From Dehalococcoidia bacterium (GTDB taxonomy: Bacteria > Chloroflexota > Dehalococcoidia > Tepidiformales > Tepidiformaceae), in NCBI GenBank assembly GCA_003104995.1, contig PQAO01000035.1, forward strand, positions 1 through 64,000: DNA of 64,000 bases, given 5' to 3'. How positions within the stretch are numbered: position 1 is the stretch's first letter; each line of letters opens with the position of its first letter. This document shows, one piece after another, positions 41,120-49,829 of this stretch. Below the pieces are notes generated by a model. The model had not been told where the DNA came from, searched no databases, and was given only the letters and a program-made list of their open reading frames with translations. A program made the translations under genes and the position numbers.

Positions 41120-42004
41120 ATGGCAACCACAGTAGTCGCCCGACCAGTCGCCCGCCCGCAGGCACGCGCCCGCGACGAGGAAGTGCTCGTCTGGCCGGAC
41201 CTCGTGTTCATCGAGTTCATCGCCGCGATGCTCTTCACGATCACCCTCTTCTTCCTCTCGGTGGTCGTGAACGCGCCGCTGCTGGACCAGGCGAACGCGG
41301 ACGTGACGCCGAACCCGTCAAAGGCGCCGTGGTACCTGCTGAACCTGCAGGAACTCCTCCTCCACATGAACGCCGCCATGGCCGGCATCATCATCCCGAC
41401 CATCTGGCTCGTCATCCTCGGCGCCTTCCCCTATTTCGACCGCGACAACGAGGGCCAGGGCGTCTACTTCGGGACCGACGGCGCGGTAAAGATCACCATC
41501 ATCGCGGCCGCCATCGGCTTCTTCGGGACGTGGGCGCTCATCCTCTGGGACTCGGGCAAGGTCGCCTTCTTCCTCCACGACTGGTTCCGCCTCTCCGGTG
41601 GCGATAGCCTCCGCTTCCTCGAAAGTGCCCGGTCGATGCAGTCGCAGCTTCCGTGGCCCGACTGGTCACGCGAGATCACGTACCTCCCGTTCAACCTCCG
41701 CATCCTGGATGGCACGGGTTCGGGCGGGCCGACGACCTTCCAGCACCTGGACTTCCCGGGCTGGCTGGTGGAGCAGGCCATCCCGATCGTCTTCATCGTT
41801 GGGCTTCCGAGCCTCCTTATCTACGGGATGTGGCGGATGGGCCTCGTGGTGACGCGCAGGGACGCGCTCCTGGCGCTTTTCGGTGGATTTGTTGCTTCCT
41901 ACGGCGTGCTGACGCTAACCGGCACGGCATTCCGGGGACAGGGCCAGGAGCTCGTGTTCCCGTGGGAGTTGAAAGTTAGCGAAGGCATACCGGGCCAGGA
42001 GTAG
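41120..42004 (+). CDS. petD: Cytochrome b C-terminal half (subunit IV-like), extended
   Basis: A 294-residue subunit, longer than PetD (about 160). The quinol-site region reads NPSKAPWYLLNLQELLLHMN, equivalent to the PEWY area (PEWY becomes KAPWY). Hydrophobic segments: about 25-53, 85-110, 117-140, and two more in the C-terminal half (about 215-270). A central region without clear helices (about 140-215) is an insertion relative to PetD. It completes the quinone-oxidising core with the preceding gene. The GGACAGAGACAGC before the ATG is a weak ribosome site. Confidence 0.9.
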   Translation: MATTVVARPVARPQARARDEEVLVWPDLVFIEFIAAMLFTITLFFLSVVVNAPLLDQANADVTPNPSKAPWYLLNLQELLLHMNAAMAGIIIPTIWLVILGAFPYFDRDNEGQGVYFGTDGAVKITIIAAAIGFFGTWALILWDSGKVAFFLHDWFRLSGGDSLRFLESARSMQSQLPWPDWSREITYLPFNLRILDGTGSGGPTTFQHLDFPGWLVEQAIPIVFIVGLPSLLIYGMWRMGLVVTRRDALLALFGGFVASYGVLTLTGTAFRGQGQELVFPWELKVSEGIPGQE

Positions 42005-42013
42005 AAACCAATA

Positions 42014-42628
42014 ATGGCAGCTGAACCATCCGCCGCTCCGCGCGCTTCGGGGCCCATCGAGCGAGCCCGCCAGTCAGAGGCGCGCAAACTTGCGCGCCGC
42101 TCGTTCCTCAGGGTCAGTGTCTTCGCCGGCCTGGCTCTCTCGTTTGGTGCGATGACGGCCGGATTCCTCGGGTTTTTCAACCTCCGAAAGCCCAGCGGCT
42201 TCGGCGGCCTCGTGAACGTCGCCGCCAACCGTATCCCCCACCCCGGCGCCGAACCCACGCGCATTAGTGAGGGCAAGTTCTGGCTGGTGAACCTCGACGG
42301 GTCCGAGGGCGATGTTCTCGGCGTCGGCGGCACCGGGGGCCTCCTGGCCCTCTACTGGAAGTGCCCCCATCTTGGCTGTGCGGTCCCCTGGGTCGGTGGA
42401 TTCAACGGCGCCGAGGTCAACTTCCCCGGCATCGTCGGCTGGTTCCGCTGCCCGTGCCACGGCTCCACCTACTCCCGCGCCGGCATCCGTGTTTACGGCC
42501 CGGCTCCCCGGCCCATGGACACCATGGCCCTCACCGTCAACAGCAATGGCTCTGTCGATGTCAACACTGGCGCTGTCACCAGCGGCAACAACAACAACCC
42601 GCTTCGTGCGGTTGCGTACAACGGGTAG
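42014..42628 (+). CDS. petC: Rieske [2Fe-2S] protein
   Basis: A 204-residue Rieske subunit. A twin-arginine-like N-terminus ([20 protein letters not shown]) forms the membrane anchor. The cluster motifs are intact: C117-x-H119 in CPHLGC and C146-x2-H149 in CPCHGS, with C122 and C148 placed for the disulfide. The extrinsic domain ends in an Asn-rich stretch ([11 protein letters not shown]). Gene order (b6, IV, Rieske, cytochrome) matches Chloroflexota alternative bc complexes. It lies 9 bases after the subunit IV gene. Confidence 0.95.
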   Translation: MAAEPSAAPRASGPIERARQSEARKLARRSFLRVSVFAGLALSFGAMTAGFLGFFNLRKPSGFGGLVNVAANRIPHPGAEPTRISEGKFWLVNLDGSEGDVLGVGGTGGLLALYWKCPHLGCAVPWVGGFNGAEVNFPGIVGWFRCPCHGSTYSRAGIRVYGPAPRPMDTMALTVNSNGSVDVNTGAVTSGNNNNPLRAVAYNG

Positions 42629-42640
42629 GCGGAGGATCGA

Positions 42641-44224
42641 TTGAACACCCAGAAGCAAATCGTCCTCATCGTCGCGCTCTTCTTCATCTTTGTTGGCGGC
42701 TGTGCGGCCTACACCGCAATCGACCTGCCCGTCCGCGCTCCAGACCAGCAGAAGTGGACCGACGAACAGTCCATCGAGCGCGGGGCGCTCCTCTACGCCA
42801 ACAACTGCCGCACCTGTCACGGAAACAAGGGCGACGGCGGCATCGGCCCCGCCCTGAACCGCGCCGACTTCCAGGACCAGGACCCGCTCCTCCTCCGCCA
42901 GAACCGCGACCTCGTCCGCCGCACCCTCCAGTGCGGCCGCGCGGGCACCCTCATGCCCGCCTGGCTCAATACGAACGGCGGCGCCCTCAACGCCATCCAG
43001 ATCGAACACCTTGTCAACCTCATCACTGCGCCGGCCACCGGCGAAGATGCCTTCGGCAACCCCACGAGCTTTGGCTGGACCGAGGCCGTGCACTTCGCCC
43101 ACAACCTCAACCTGCACACCTCAGCCGTCGTCGGCGGCGATACGCTCTCTCTCATCGCCCGCGCTCACGGCATCGGGCCCGCTGAGCTCGCCGCGCTCAA
43201 CAACCTCCCTGTCGAAGGGACCCTGAAGCAGGGCTCCACCATCCAGCTTCCCGGCTTCCGCGCCGACCAGGACGGCTACGCCTACACGGTCTACAAAGAC
43301 AACGAAACCATCACAAAGGTCGCCGAAGCCCACTTCGTCGGCGCCCTCATCATTGCCGACCTCAACAAGCTCGATTACAGCCTCAGCGTCAAGCGGGGCG
43401 TCGCTACCATGGAGCTCCTCACCGCTGATGGCCAGCCCCGCGCGGGCCTCTTCCCCGGCGAGGTCCTCGCGCTCCCCGCTGGCGCCGTCTACTTCGTTAC
43501 CGCCGGTGATACCGTTCCGGCCGTCGCCGAGCGCCACGGCATCACCGAACAGCAATTGAAGGACCTGAACGACGCGATCAAGGACCTCGAACCGGACGCC
43601 GAAATCCCCGCCGAAGTGACCGAGCTGAAGCTACCCAAGATTGACGGCTACATCGTCCAGGGCCAGAGCCTTGATGACGTGGCGCAGACGCTCTCCGGCA
43701 CAACCGCGGGCATGATTGCCGAGGCCAACGGTCTGAAGGCCAGCGATATTGTTGCCATCGGCACCTCGCTCCACCTTCCCGAGGACTCCTGGGGATCTGC
43801 GGCGCCTGACCAGATCAACCCGGGCACCGCCTGCGTCCAGCACGCGGTGCCCGCGAGCGTCTTCCAGACCCTCCCCGGCATCGGCACGGCAACCCCCGCC
43901 ACCGAACCGGACGAGCCAACCGAGATCTCGGCCAAAGTCACCATCTTCGCCACCCAGACGGTTCCCGAATTCGACTGGATCATCGAGGCCGACGGCGTGC
44001 GCAGCGAGCCGAACGCGGGCGCCGTGAAGGTTGCCAAGGGCACCGAGATCCGGTTCGAGAACGGCGCGGGCCTGCACACCATCACGCTCAACGGCGTCGA
44101 CGACAAGCCTGATATCGGTCCGGCCGTTGGAGATGCCCGGACCATCACCTTTAACGAGCCGGGGAAGTTCAAGCTAACCTGCGTCTACCACCCCGCGATG
44201 ACTGGCTGGATCTGGGTCGAATAG
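42641..44224 (+). CDS. Cytochrome c - LysM - cupredoxin fusion lipoprotein
   Basis: A 527-residue secreted protein. Order: signal with lipobox-like VGGC (residues 18-21); cytochrome c with heme motif C56-RT-C59-H60 and Met105 (GTLMPAW); four LysM-like repeats at about 160-204, 212-246, 283-315 and 335-380 (TSAVVGGDTLSLIARAHG, YTVYKDNETITKVAEAHF, YFVTAGDTVPAVAERHGI, YIVQGQSLDDVAQTLSGT); then a plastocyanin-like domain with type-1 copper ligands His479, Cys514, His517, Met520 (GLHTITL, CVYHPAM). LysM modules bind peptidoglycan. It could accept electrons from the Rieske centre and shuttle them across the wall zone. TTG 42641 follows GGAGGA by about 6 nt. It ends the operon. Confidence 0.92.
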   Translation: MNTQKQIVLIVALFFIFVGGCAAYTAIDLPVRAPDQQKWTDEQSIERGALLYANNCRTCHGNKGDGGIGPALNRADFQDQDPLLLRQNRDLVRRTLQCGRAGTLMPAWLNTNGGALNAIQIEHLVNLITAPATGEDAFGNPTSFGWTEAVHFAHNLNLHTSAVVGGDTLSLIARAHGIGPAELAALNNLPVEGTLKQGSTIQLPGFRADQDGYAYTVYKDNETITKVAEAHFVGALIIADLNKLDYSLSVKRGVATMELLTADGQPRAGLFPGEVLALPAGAVYFVTAGDTVPAVAERHGITEQQLKDLNDAIKDLEPDAEIPAEVTELKLPKIDGYIVQGQSLDDVAQTLSGTTAGMIAEANGLKASDIVAIGTSLHLPEDSWGSAAPDQINPGTACVQHAVPASVFQTLPGIGTATPATEPDEPTEISAKVTIFATQTVPEFDWIIEADGVRSEPNAGAVKVAKGTEIRFENGAGLHTITLNGVDDKPDIGPAVGDARTITFNEPGKFKLTCVYHPAMTGWIWVE

Positions 44225-44251
44225 GCGCTCCAGCCGCCCGGGATCGAGTTC

Positions 44252-44275
44252 AGGGGGCCCCTCAAGGCCCCCTTT
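44252..44275 (+). terminator. Rho-independent terminator of the bc operon
   Basis: An AGGGGGCC / GGCCCCCT stem with a 6-base loop, followed by TTT, lies 28 bases past the fusion-cytochrome stop. Confidence 0.8.
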
Positions 44276-44365
44276 CGGTTGACCGGCAGAGGGAGCATCC
44301 GTAGGATCCTGCACATAATCCTCGCCCCGGCGGTGGGCTGGGGCTCCAGCAAGAAGAGGTTAGGG

Positions 44366-44668
44366 ATGGCAGCAGCACAGACTGGCAAGCGATACGTCGT
44401 GCCCGGCGGCGTGGCGGAATTCATTGTGACCAAGGGCGGGGCTGGCGAGCTCCGCTGCGGCGACGCGCCCATGCAGATGCGCGGAGCCGAGGATGCCTCG
44501 GTCACCGTAAACACCGAGGGCATGGAACCCGTCCAGCTCGGCAAGCGATACAAGGACGAGACATCCGGCGTCGAGGTCCTGGTGGTCAAGCCCGGCCCGT
44601 GCGCCCTCAACGTCGACGGGCGCGCGATGGAGCTCCTCCAGCCAAAGGTCCTCCCCTCCGCGGACTAA
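44366..44668 (+). CDS. Small protein with two desulforedoxin-like repeats lacking most cysteines
   Basis: A 100-residue protein with an internal duplication. Repeat 1 is GKRYVVPGGVAEFIVTKGG then AGELRCGDAPMQM (about 7-38); repeat 2 is GKRYKDETSGVEVLVVKPGP then CALNVDGRAMEL (about 59-92). Each resembles the desulforedoxin/neelaredoxin N-terminal rubredoxin-like knot (GKRYKCEKCGxEVxVxKxG then LxCCGxPMEL), but of the metal-binding Cys only one per repeat is left, so iron binding is unlikely. The GKRY and PM(Q/E)(M/L) landmarks are kept in both. It follows the bc operon by 141 bases and its terminator. Function unknown. Confidence 0.7.
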   Translation: MAAAQTGKRYVVPGGVAEFIVTKGGAGELRCGDAPMQMRGAEDASVTVNTEGMEPVQLGKRYKDETSGVEVLVVKPGPCALNVDGRAMELLQPKVLPSAD

Positions 44669-44693
44669 CCCCCGGTCTCACGCTGAGACACGC

Positions 44694-44719
44694 GAAGGCG
44701 GGCAGCAATGCCCGCCTTC
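44694..44719 (+). terminator. Hairpin after the desulforedoxin-like gene
   Basis: An 11-base perfect stem (GAAGGCGGGCA / TGCCCGCCTTC) closes a GCAA tetraloop. No T-run follows. Confidence 0.6.
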
Positions 44720-44769
44720 AACGCGTGCCCGGATCGACAGGGCTCCCTCGCTAACGGAAAATTGCCGCC

Positions 44770-45264
44770 ATGAGCATCGAAAAGACCATCGAGTCGCAGA
44801 TACAGGACGCGATGGCCGCCGGCATGTTCGATAACCTGCCGGGCGCCGGCAAGCCCCTCCTTCTCGGCGACGGCGGTAGCCTCGCCGGCGATAACTGGCT
44901 GGGCTTCAGGGTCCTCCAGAACGGCGGCATGCTGCCCGAATGGCTCAACCTGGCCAAAGACATCGAACGCGACCGCGAACACCTCGACCGCCTGGATGCC
45001 GAGCACGCGGCACTCTGCCAGGCCGCTGCCCTGGATGGCGGCCGGGACGGCTACCGCGAAGCGATCTCCCGCATCCGCGTTCGCTACGAAGAACTGGCTC
45101 GTTCGCTGCGCAAGCGCCAGGACCGCTTCAACCACGATGCACCCGGTATCCGCAGTCAGCGCCCGGCCATCTGGGTCGAACACCATCTGGAGCGGCTCGA
45201 TTGCCGCGCCCGCGAAGCCGTCGCCCCCGAGGGGTCCTCCGTGGATTCCGTCAAGCCGGTTTGA
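44770..45264 (+). CDS. DUF1992 (DnaJ-related conserved domain) protein
   Basis: A 164-residue protein of the DUF1992 family. The motif IEKTIESQIQDAMAAGMFDN then LPGAGKPL and GGMLPEWLNLAKDI is the family signature. The later part is a charged helix (REHLDRLDAEHAALCQAAAL) that could form a coiled coil. The role in bacteria is unknown; eukaryotic relatives carry a J domain but this one does not. ATG 44770 opens the motif directly. It lies 72 bases upstream of rpsU. Confidence 0.88.
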   Translation: MSIEKTIESQIQDAMAAGMFDNLPGAGKPLLLGDGGSLAGDNWLGFRVLQNGGMLPEWLNLAKDIERDREHLDRLDAEHAALCQAAALDGGRDGYREAISRIRVRYEELARSLRKRQDRFNHDAPGIRSQRPAIWVEHHLERLDCRAREAVAPEGSSVDSVKPV

Positions 45265-45335
45265 GTGTTATGGTGAAAGACCTGCGGCCCTTCAGGGGCA
45301 CTCTTTTTCGCAAGAAGGCGAGGTGATAGTTCCTC

Positions 45336-45551
45336 TTGGCAGAAGTCATCGTCGGCGATGGTGAAGGTTTCGAAGCCGCGCTCAAGCGCTTTAACAAGCG
45401 CGTCCAACAGGATGGCATCCTTGCAGAAGCGCGGCGTCGGGAGCATTACGAAAAGCCGAGCGTGAAACGCAAGAAGAAGGAAGCCGCCCGCCTGCGGAAG
45501 CTCCGCAAGAAGCAGCTCCGCAGCGAAGCCCGAGCAGCCAGCAGGCGCTAA
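45336..45551 (+). CDS. rpsU: 30S ribosomal protein S21 (bS21)
   Basis: A 71-residue basic protein: [20 protein letters not shown], then [20 protein letters not shown]. The start is TTG at 45336, preceded by AGGTGATAG about 9 nt upstream; the next in-frame methionine would lose the whole conserved N-terminus. rpsU followed by yqeY is a common pairing in Firmicutes and other bacteria, and yqeY follows here by 72 bases. Confidence 0.95.
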   Translation: MAEVIVGDGEGFEAALKRFNKRVQQDGILAEARRREHYEKPSVKRKKKEAARLRKLRKKQLRSEARAASRR

Positions 45552-45623
45552 CCCGGGCAATCCACCGAACACACTCGCGGGCCCGGCCACTGCGCCGGGC
45601 CCGCGGCATTCCGGGAGCTCGCC

Positions 45624-46073
45624 ATGGCAACCCTCAAAGACACAATCCAGGCCGACCTTGCGGACGCCATGCGAAACCGCGAGGAAATCCGAAAGTCCGC
45701 TCTCCGCATGCTCATCGCTGCCATCAAGAACGCCGAGATCGACCAGGGCAAGCCCCTCGACGACGACGCCGTGATCGCCGTCATCCAGAAGCAGGTGAAG
45801 CAGCGCCGCGAAAGCATCCTCGAGTTCGAAAAGGGCAACCGGATGGACCTTGTCGAGCGGGAACGTGACGAGGAGACGGTCCTCCAGGCCTACCTGCCGG
45901 AGCAGGCCGGGCCCGAGGAGATCGAGGCCGCAGTCCGCAAGGTCATCGCCGAGACCGGCGCCAGCGGCCCGCGCGATATTGGCAAGGTCATGCCAGTCCT
46001 CACCAGGCAGTTCGCCGGTCGGGCAGATGGACGAGCCATCAACGAGGTCGTGCGCAGGCTCCTGGGCAGCTGA
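45624..46073 (+). CDS. yqeY: GatB/YqeY domain protein
   Basis: A 149-residue YqeY protein: TLKDTIQADLADAMRNREEI then RKSALRMLIAAIKNAEID, and AYLPEQAGPEEIEAAVRKVI then GKVMPVLTRQFAGRADGRAI. The domain is the tRNA-binding tail of GatB and may mark tRNA-dependent amidation. It ends 1 base before the HAD gene. Confidence 0.93.
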   Translation: MATLKDTIQADLADAMRNREEIRKSALRMLIAAIKNAEIDQGKPLDDDAVIAVIQKQVKQRRESILEFEKGNRMDLVERERDEETVLQAYLPEQAGPEEIEAAVRKVIAETGASGPRDIGKVMPVLTRQFAGRADGRAINEVVRRLLGS

Positions 46074-46074
46074 G

Positions 46075-46788
46075 ATGGCCATCCACGCGGTCCTCTTCGA
46101 TTGGGACGGCACCATCGTCAGCAACGACCCCGGGGCCATCGACCTCGCTGCGTCCGCCGTGGATGCCTACGCCCGCAAGTACCTGGGGGTCGATGCTACC
46201 GGCGGCGACTTCGCCCGTGCTTTCCAATCCGTGGTGCCGCCCTATACTCCCGGAGAAACCGGGACTTCGCCAGTCATCGGCCGCATCATCGGCGAAGCCA
46301 TGACCTGGCTCGGCTGGCCTTGTGGCACGAACGACGTCGAGGCCTGCAGCCGCCTCTTCTTCGAAGAACACATGCGCCACCAGGAGGTGTACGACGATGC
46401 CCGTGCGCTGCTCTCGTCGTTGAAGTTCCGCGGCTACCGCGTTGCCGTCGTCAGCAATGCCATCTTCCCGGGGCACTACTTCGCGACCAGGGTGAACGAG
46501 CTTGGCCTCGCTGGCTACATCGATAGCTTCGTGTCGTCGGCCGATGTGGGCCTGGCCAAGCCCAACCCCGCGCCCTTCCGCCGCGCGCTCGCCGACCTTG
46601 GCGTCGAACCGCACGATGCGATATTCGTTGGCGATTCGCCCGTGACCGACATCCCCGGCGCCCGCAATGCCGGCATGCGCGCAGTCCTGCTCCAGCGAAA
46701 CCAGCAGGTGCACGACCGGGCCGGCTTCCTCGTCATCCAGCGCCTCACAGCCCTCAACGGCATTCTCGGCGAAGGGACGGTCTTCTGA
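46075..46788 (+). CDS. HAD-superfamily hydrolase
   Basis: A 237-residue phosphatase-like protein. Motif I is FDWDGTIVS, motif II VVSNA, motif III GLAKPNP, and motif IV VGDSPVTDIPG. The alpha-helical cap lies between I and II (residues about 20-95). The substrate is unknown; relatives dephosphorylate small sugar or nucleotide phosphates. The ATG is 1 base after the yqeY stop (tgagATG), so the genes are coupled. Confidence 0.88.
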   Translation: MAIHAVLFDWDGTIVSNDPGAIDLAASAVDAYARKYLGVDATGGDFARAFQSVVPPYTPGETGTSPVIGRIIGEAMTWLGWPCGTNDVEACSRLFFEEHMRHQEVYDDARALLSSLKFRGYRVAVVSNAIFPGHYFATRVNELGLAGYIDSFVSSADVGLAKPNPAPFRRALADLGVEPHDAIFVGDSPVTDIPGARNAGMRAVLLQRNQQVHDRAGFLVIQRLTALNGILGEGTVF

Positions 46789-46840
46789 CCTCCTCATTCC
46801 CGGCAGCAGACGCCCGCTCTGTTATCCTGCGACGGTACCC

Positions 46841-49009
46841 ATGATTCGCCGCAAACCTGTCCCGGCAGTGTCCCGTACCACCGCGGGAGGCTTCGGCCTC
46901 GTGTTGGCGGCGCTTACCGTCCTGCTCGTGGTACCCCTGTTCCGCTTCGATGGCGCCCTTCGCGAGGGCGATATCGCTCCCACCACCTTCGAAGCCGTGC
47001 GCGATGCCCAGTTTGAGTCAATCGCGCTCACCGAGGCCGCCAGGCAGGAGGCCGCCGCGGCCGTCGAGGAGGTTGCCTTCCCCGTCGATTCTGGCATCCG
47101 TGACGAACAGGCCCAGCGGCTCGACCGCTACCTCAGCCAGGTGCGCGCAATCATCGCCCGCACCGACCTGACCACCCAGCAGAAGATCGACCAGATCGGC
47201 GAGATCGCGGCCCCGAGCCCCGTTGCCAGCGCCGGGCGGTTCGCGCTGCAGGCGATGGACCTCGCCAGCTTCGAGGCGTTCCAGCAGCGGACCGTCGCGG
47301 CCCTGACCCAACTGATGTCCGCTCCCATCCGGCCCGAAGTGCTCGGCACGGCAATCGACGAGTACCTCGCGCGGCCCGAGAACTCGCCCGCCACCTCCGT
47401 CGAGCTCACCGCCATGAAGGAAATCCTGCGCGCCTTCGTCGTTGCCAACTTCCAGGTGGATGTCACGGCCACCGAGGCGAAGCGCGCCGACGCCGTCGCC
47501 GCTGTACAACCCGTGGTCCGAACCATCGCGAAGGGACAGGTCATCGTCATCGAGGGGCAGCCCATTGCCGCCCAGGACATCGAGGCACTCCGCGCGACCG
47601 GTGTCATTGATGACGGGATCGATGTCTACGGCGTCGCCGGGGGCGCCATCATCGCTGTTGGTTTCGGCCTCCTGCTGGGGGCCTACGCATACCTGTTTCA
47701 GCCGTTCGAGGCCCCGGCCAGGCGCCGCATGGCGGTGGTGACGTTCGGCATTGTGGCGGTCCTCCTCGGCACCAGGATCATGCTCCCGATCCTGACCCCC
47801 GATACCGACAACAACTTCTACGCCTTTGCCCTGCCGGTGGCCGCAGCCGCCATGATCGCGGCCTCGTTCGCCGACCTGTCATTCGCGGCCCTGGTGGCCC
47901 TGGTGGTCGGGCTGTTCGCCGCATTCGTGGGCGGCACCGCGCCCCAGATTGCCGGCACCTCCTACGTCGGCTCGCTTCAGTCGCTTGAATTGGGCATGGC
48001 CTACGCCGCCGGAGGGCTCGCCGGTGCAGCCGTCCTCCATCGTGCCGACCGCCTGAGCCGCTACGCCTTCTCCGCTGTGGCTGTGGCCCTTGCCACCGGG
48101 GCCGTGATGCTGGTGTTCTGGCTGGTCGGCGCCCAGCGAGCCAACATCGATCTGGCCTGGATCGGGCTCGCGGCCACCCTCCATGGCGCGGGCGCGGCCC
48201 TCCTGGCCGTCGGCGTCTTCATCATGCTCTCAGTGGTCTTCGGGGTGACCACGCGCCTTCAATTGCTCGAACTCGCCCAGTCAGACCATCCGCTCCTGCG
48301 CCGGCTCCAGGACGAGGCGCCCGGTACCTACCACCACAGCATGCTCGTCGGAGCGCTGGCCGAGCGCGCTGCCGCCCAGATCGGCGCCGACGCCCTCGTT
48401 GTCCGCGTCGGCGCCTATTACCACGACATCGGTAAGCTCATGATGCCCGGCTACTACGTCGAGAACATGCTCGACGGTTCGCCCAGCCCGCACGACGAAC
48501 TCCCGCCCAACGAGAGCGCCGCCATCATCCGTGCTCACGTCACGAACGGCATCGACCTCGCGAAACGCTACCGCCTGCCCGCTGTCATCCGCGACTTCAT
48601 CCCCCAGCACCACGGCACGCGCCTCGTCACCTTCTTCTACCGGCGCGCCAGCCAGAAAGGCGGTGCCCCCGAACCCGCGGACTACCGGTACGTTGGTCCC
48701 CGCCCGCAAACGAAAGAGGCCGCCATCGTCATGCTCGCCGACTCCTGCGAGGCCATCGTCCGCGCCCGCAACGACGATGGCGCACCCACCATCGATCAGC
48801 TCATCGATGGCGTCCTCGCCGAACGGCTCGCCGAGGGCCAACTGGACGAATGCGACATAACTATGCGGGAGATGCAGGCCGTGGCTGCCAGCTTCAAGAG
48901 CACCCTGCGCGCCGTCTATCACCCCCGCGTCCAGTATCCCGAGCCCACCACCGACGAGATCGCCGCGCTGGCCCGGGGCGAGACTCCCGTGTCCACCAGC
49001 CGCCCATAG
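46841..49009 (+). CDS. pgpH: PgpH-type membrane HD phosphohydrolase (c-di-AMP phosphodiesterase)
   Basis: A 722-residue membrane protein. One N-terminal helix (FGLVLAALTVLLVVPLF) is followed by an extracellular 7TMR-HDED domain (about 35-255), then seven hydrophobic segments (about 265-480), then a cytoplasmic HD domain. The HD signatures are GTYHHSMLVGALAERAAAQI, YYHDIGKLMMPGYYVEN (His528, Asp529) and FIPQHHGTRLVTFFY. PgpH enzymes hydrolyse c-di-AMP. The usual neighbours phoH and ybeY are absent. TATCCT at 46823-46828 may be a -10, giving a leader of only a few bases before the ATG. Confidence 0.9.
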   Translation: MIRRKPVPAVSRTTAGGFGLVLAALTVLLVVPLFRFDGALREGDIAPTTFEAVRDAQFESIALTEAARQEAAAAVEEVAFPVDSGIRDEQAQRLDRYLSQVRAIIARTDLTTQQKIDQIGEIAAPSPVASAGRFALQAMDLASFEAFQQRTVAALTQLMSAPIRPEVLGTAIDEYLARPENSPATSVELTAMKEILRAFVVANFQVDVTATEAKRADAVAAVQPVVRTIAKGQVIVIEGQPIAAQDIEALRATGVIDDGIDVYGVAGGAIIAVGFGLLLGAYAYLFQPFEAPARRRMAVVTFGIVAVLLGTRIMLPILTPDTDNNFYAFALPVAAAAMIAASFADLSFAALVALVVGLFAAFVGGTAPQIAGTSYVGSLQSLELGMAYAAGGLAGAAVLHRADRLSRYAFSAVAVALATGAVMLVFWLVGAQRANIDLAWIGLAATLHGAGAALLAVGVFIMLSVVFGVTTRLQLLELAQSDHPLLRRLQDEAPGTYHHSMLVGALAERAAAQIGADALVVRVGAYYHDIGKLMMPGYYVENMLDGSPSPHDELPPNESAAIIRAHVTNGIDLAKRYRLPAVIRDFIPQHHGTRLVTFFYRRASQKGGAPEPADYRYVGPRPQTKEAAIVMLADSCEAIVRARNDDGAPTIDQLIDGVLAERLAEGQLDECDITMREMQAVAASFKSTLRAVYHPRVQYPEPTTDEIAALARGETPVSTSRP

Positions 49010-49054
49010 CCGGCCCCGGTCGACAGTCCGCCCGCCGCGTTCGACAATCGGGGC

Positions 49055-49759
49055 ATGCGATTCGCCATCATCCGCTTCCCCGGCACCTGGAGTGACCGCG
49101 ACACCTACCACGTCCTGCACAACGTCCTCGAACAGCAGGCCGATATCCTCTGGCACCGGGAAACGGACCTCTCGAACTACGACGCGGTCGTGCTCCCGGG
49201 CGGCTTCTCCTACGGTGACTATCTCCGCTGCGGGGCAATCGCACGCTTCTCGCCCGTGATGGACGCCGTCGTGGACTTCGCCGAGGCGGGTAAGCCGGTC
49301 ATCGGCATCTGCAACGGCTTCCAGGTGCTCTGCGAAAGCCACCTCCTGCCCGGCGCGCTCATCCGCAACCAGAGCCTCCAGTTCCGCTGCCAGTGGACGT
49401 ACCTTCGGCGCGAAGGCGGCTCCACCCCCTGGGCCGACGGAATCCCCGACGGCACCGTCCTCCACGTCCCCATCAGCCACGGCGAGGGCAACTACTTCGC
49501 CGATCCCGACACCCTGAACGAACTCGAACTGCGCGGTCGCGTCGTCTTTCGCTACTGCGACGCCGCCGGCGAAGTCACCCCCGCCGCCAACCCGAACGGT
49601 AGCGCGCGCAACATCGCCGGCATCATCAACGCCCGCGGGAACGTCCTCGGCATGATGCCCCACCCCGAGCGCGCCGGGGAGCAACTCGTCGGCGGCGCCG
49701 ATGGCAACCGCATCTGGGAGTCCCTCCTCCGCCAGGCCACCACGATCCTCGCGGGCTGA
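49055..49759 (+). CDS. purQ: Phosphoribosylformylglycinamidine synthase subunit PurQ
   Basis: A 234-residue glutaminase subunit of FGAM synthase, supplying ammonia to Pur[21 protein letters not shown] is the N-terminus, the Cys is in GICNGFQVL, and the His/Glu are in [14 protein letters not shown] (49043-49048) ends 6 nt before the ATG without a Shine-Dalgarno, suggesting leaderless transcription. In most genomes purQ sits beside purS and purL; here purL is about 3.3 kb downstream and no purS is seen. Confidence 0.95.
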   Translation: MRFAIIRFPGTWSDRDTYHVLHNVLEQQADILWHRETDLSNYDAVVLPGGFSYGDYLRCGAIARFSPVMDAVVDFAEAGKPVIGICNGFQVLCESHLLPGALIRNQSLQFRCQWTYLRREGGSTPWADGIPDGTVLHVPISHGEGNYFADPDTLNELELRGRVVFRYCDAAGEVTPAANPNGSARNIAGIINARGNVLGMMPHPERAGEQLVGGADGNRIWESLLRQATTILAG

Positions 49760-49829
49760 TCGGCCGCATCCCTCGCTGCTCCCGCAGCCGGTAGACTCCG
49801 CCTGTATCAAGAGTAGGCGGAGGCGGCAG

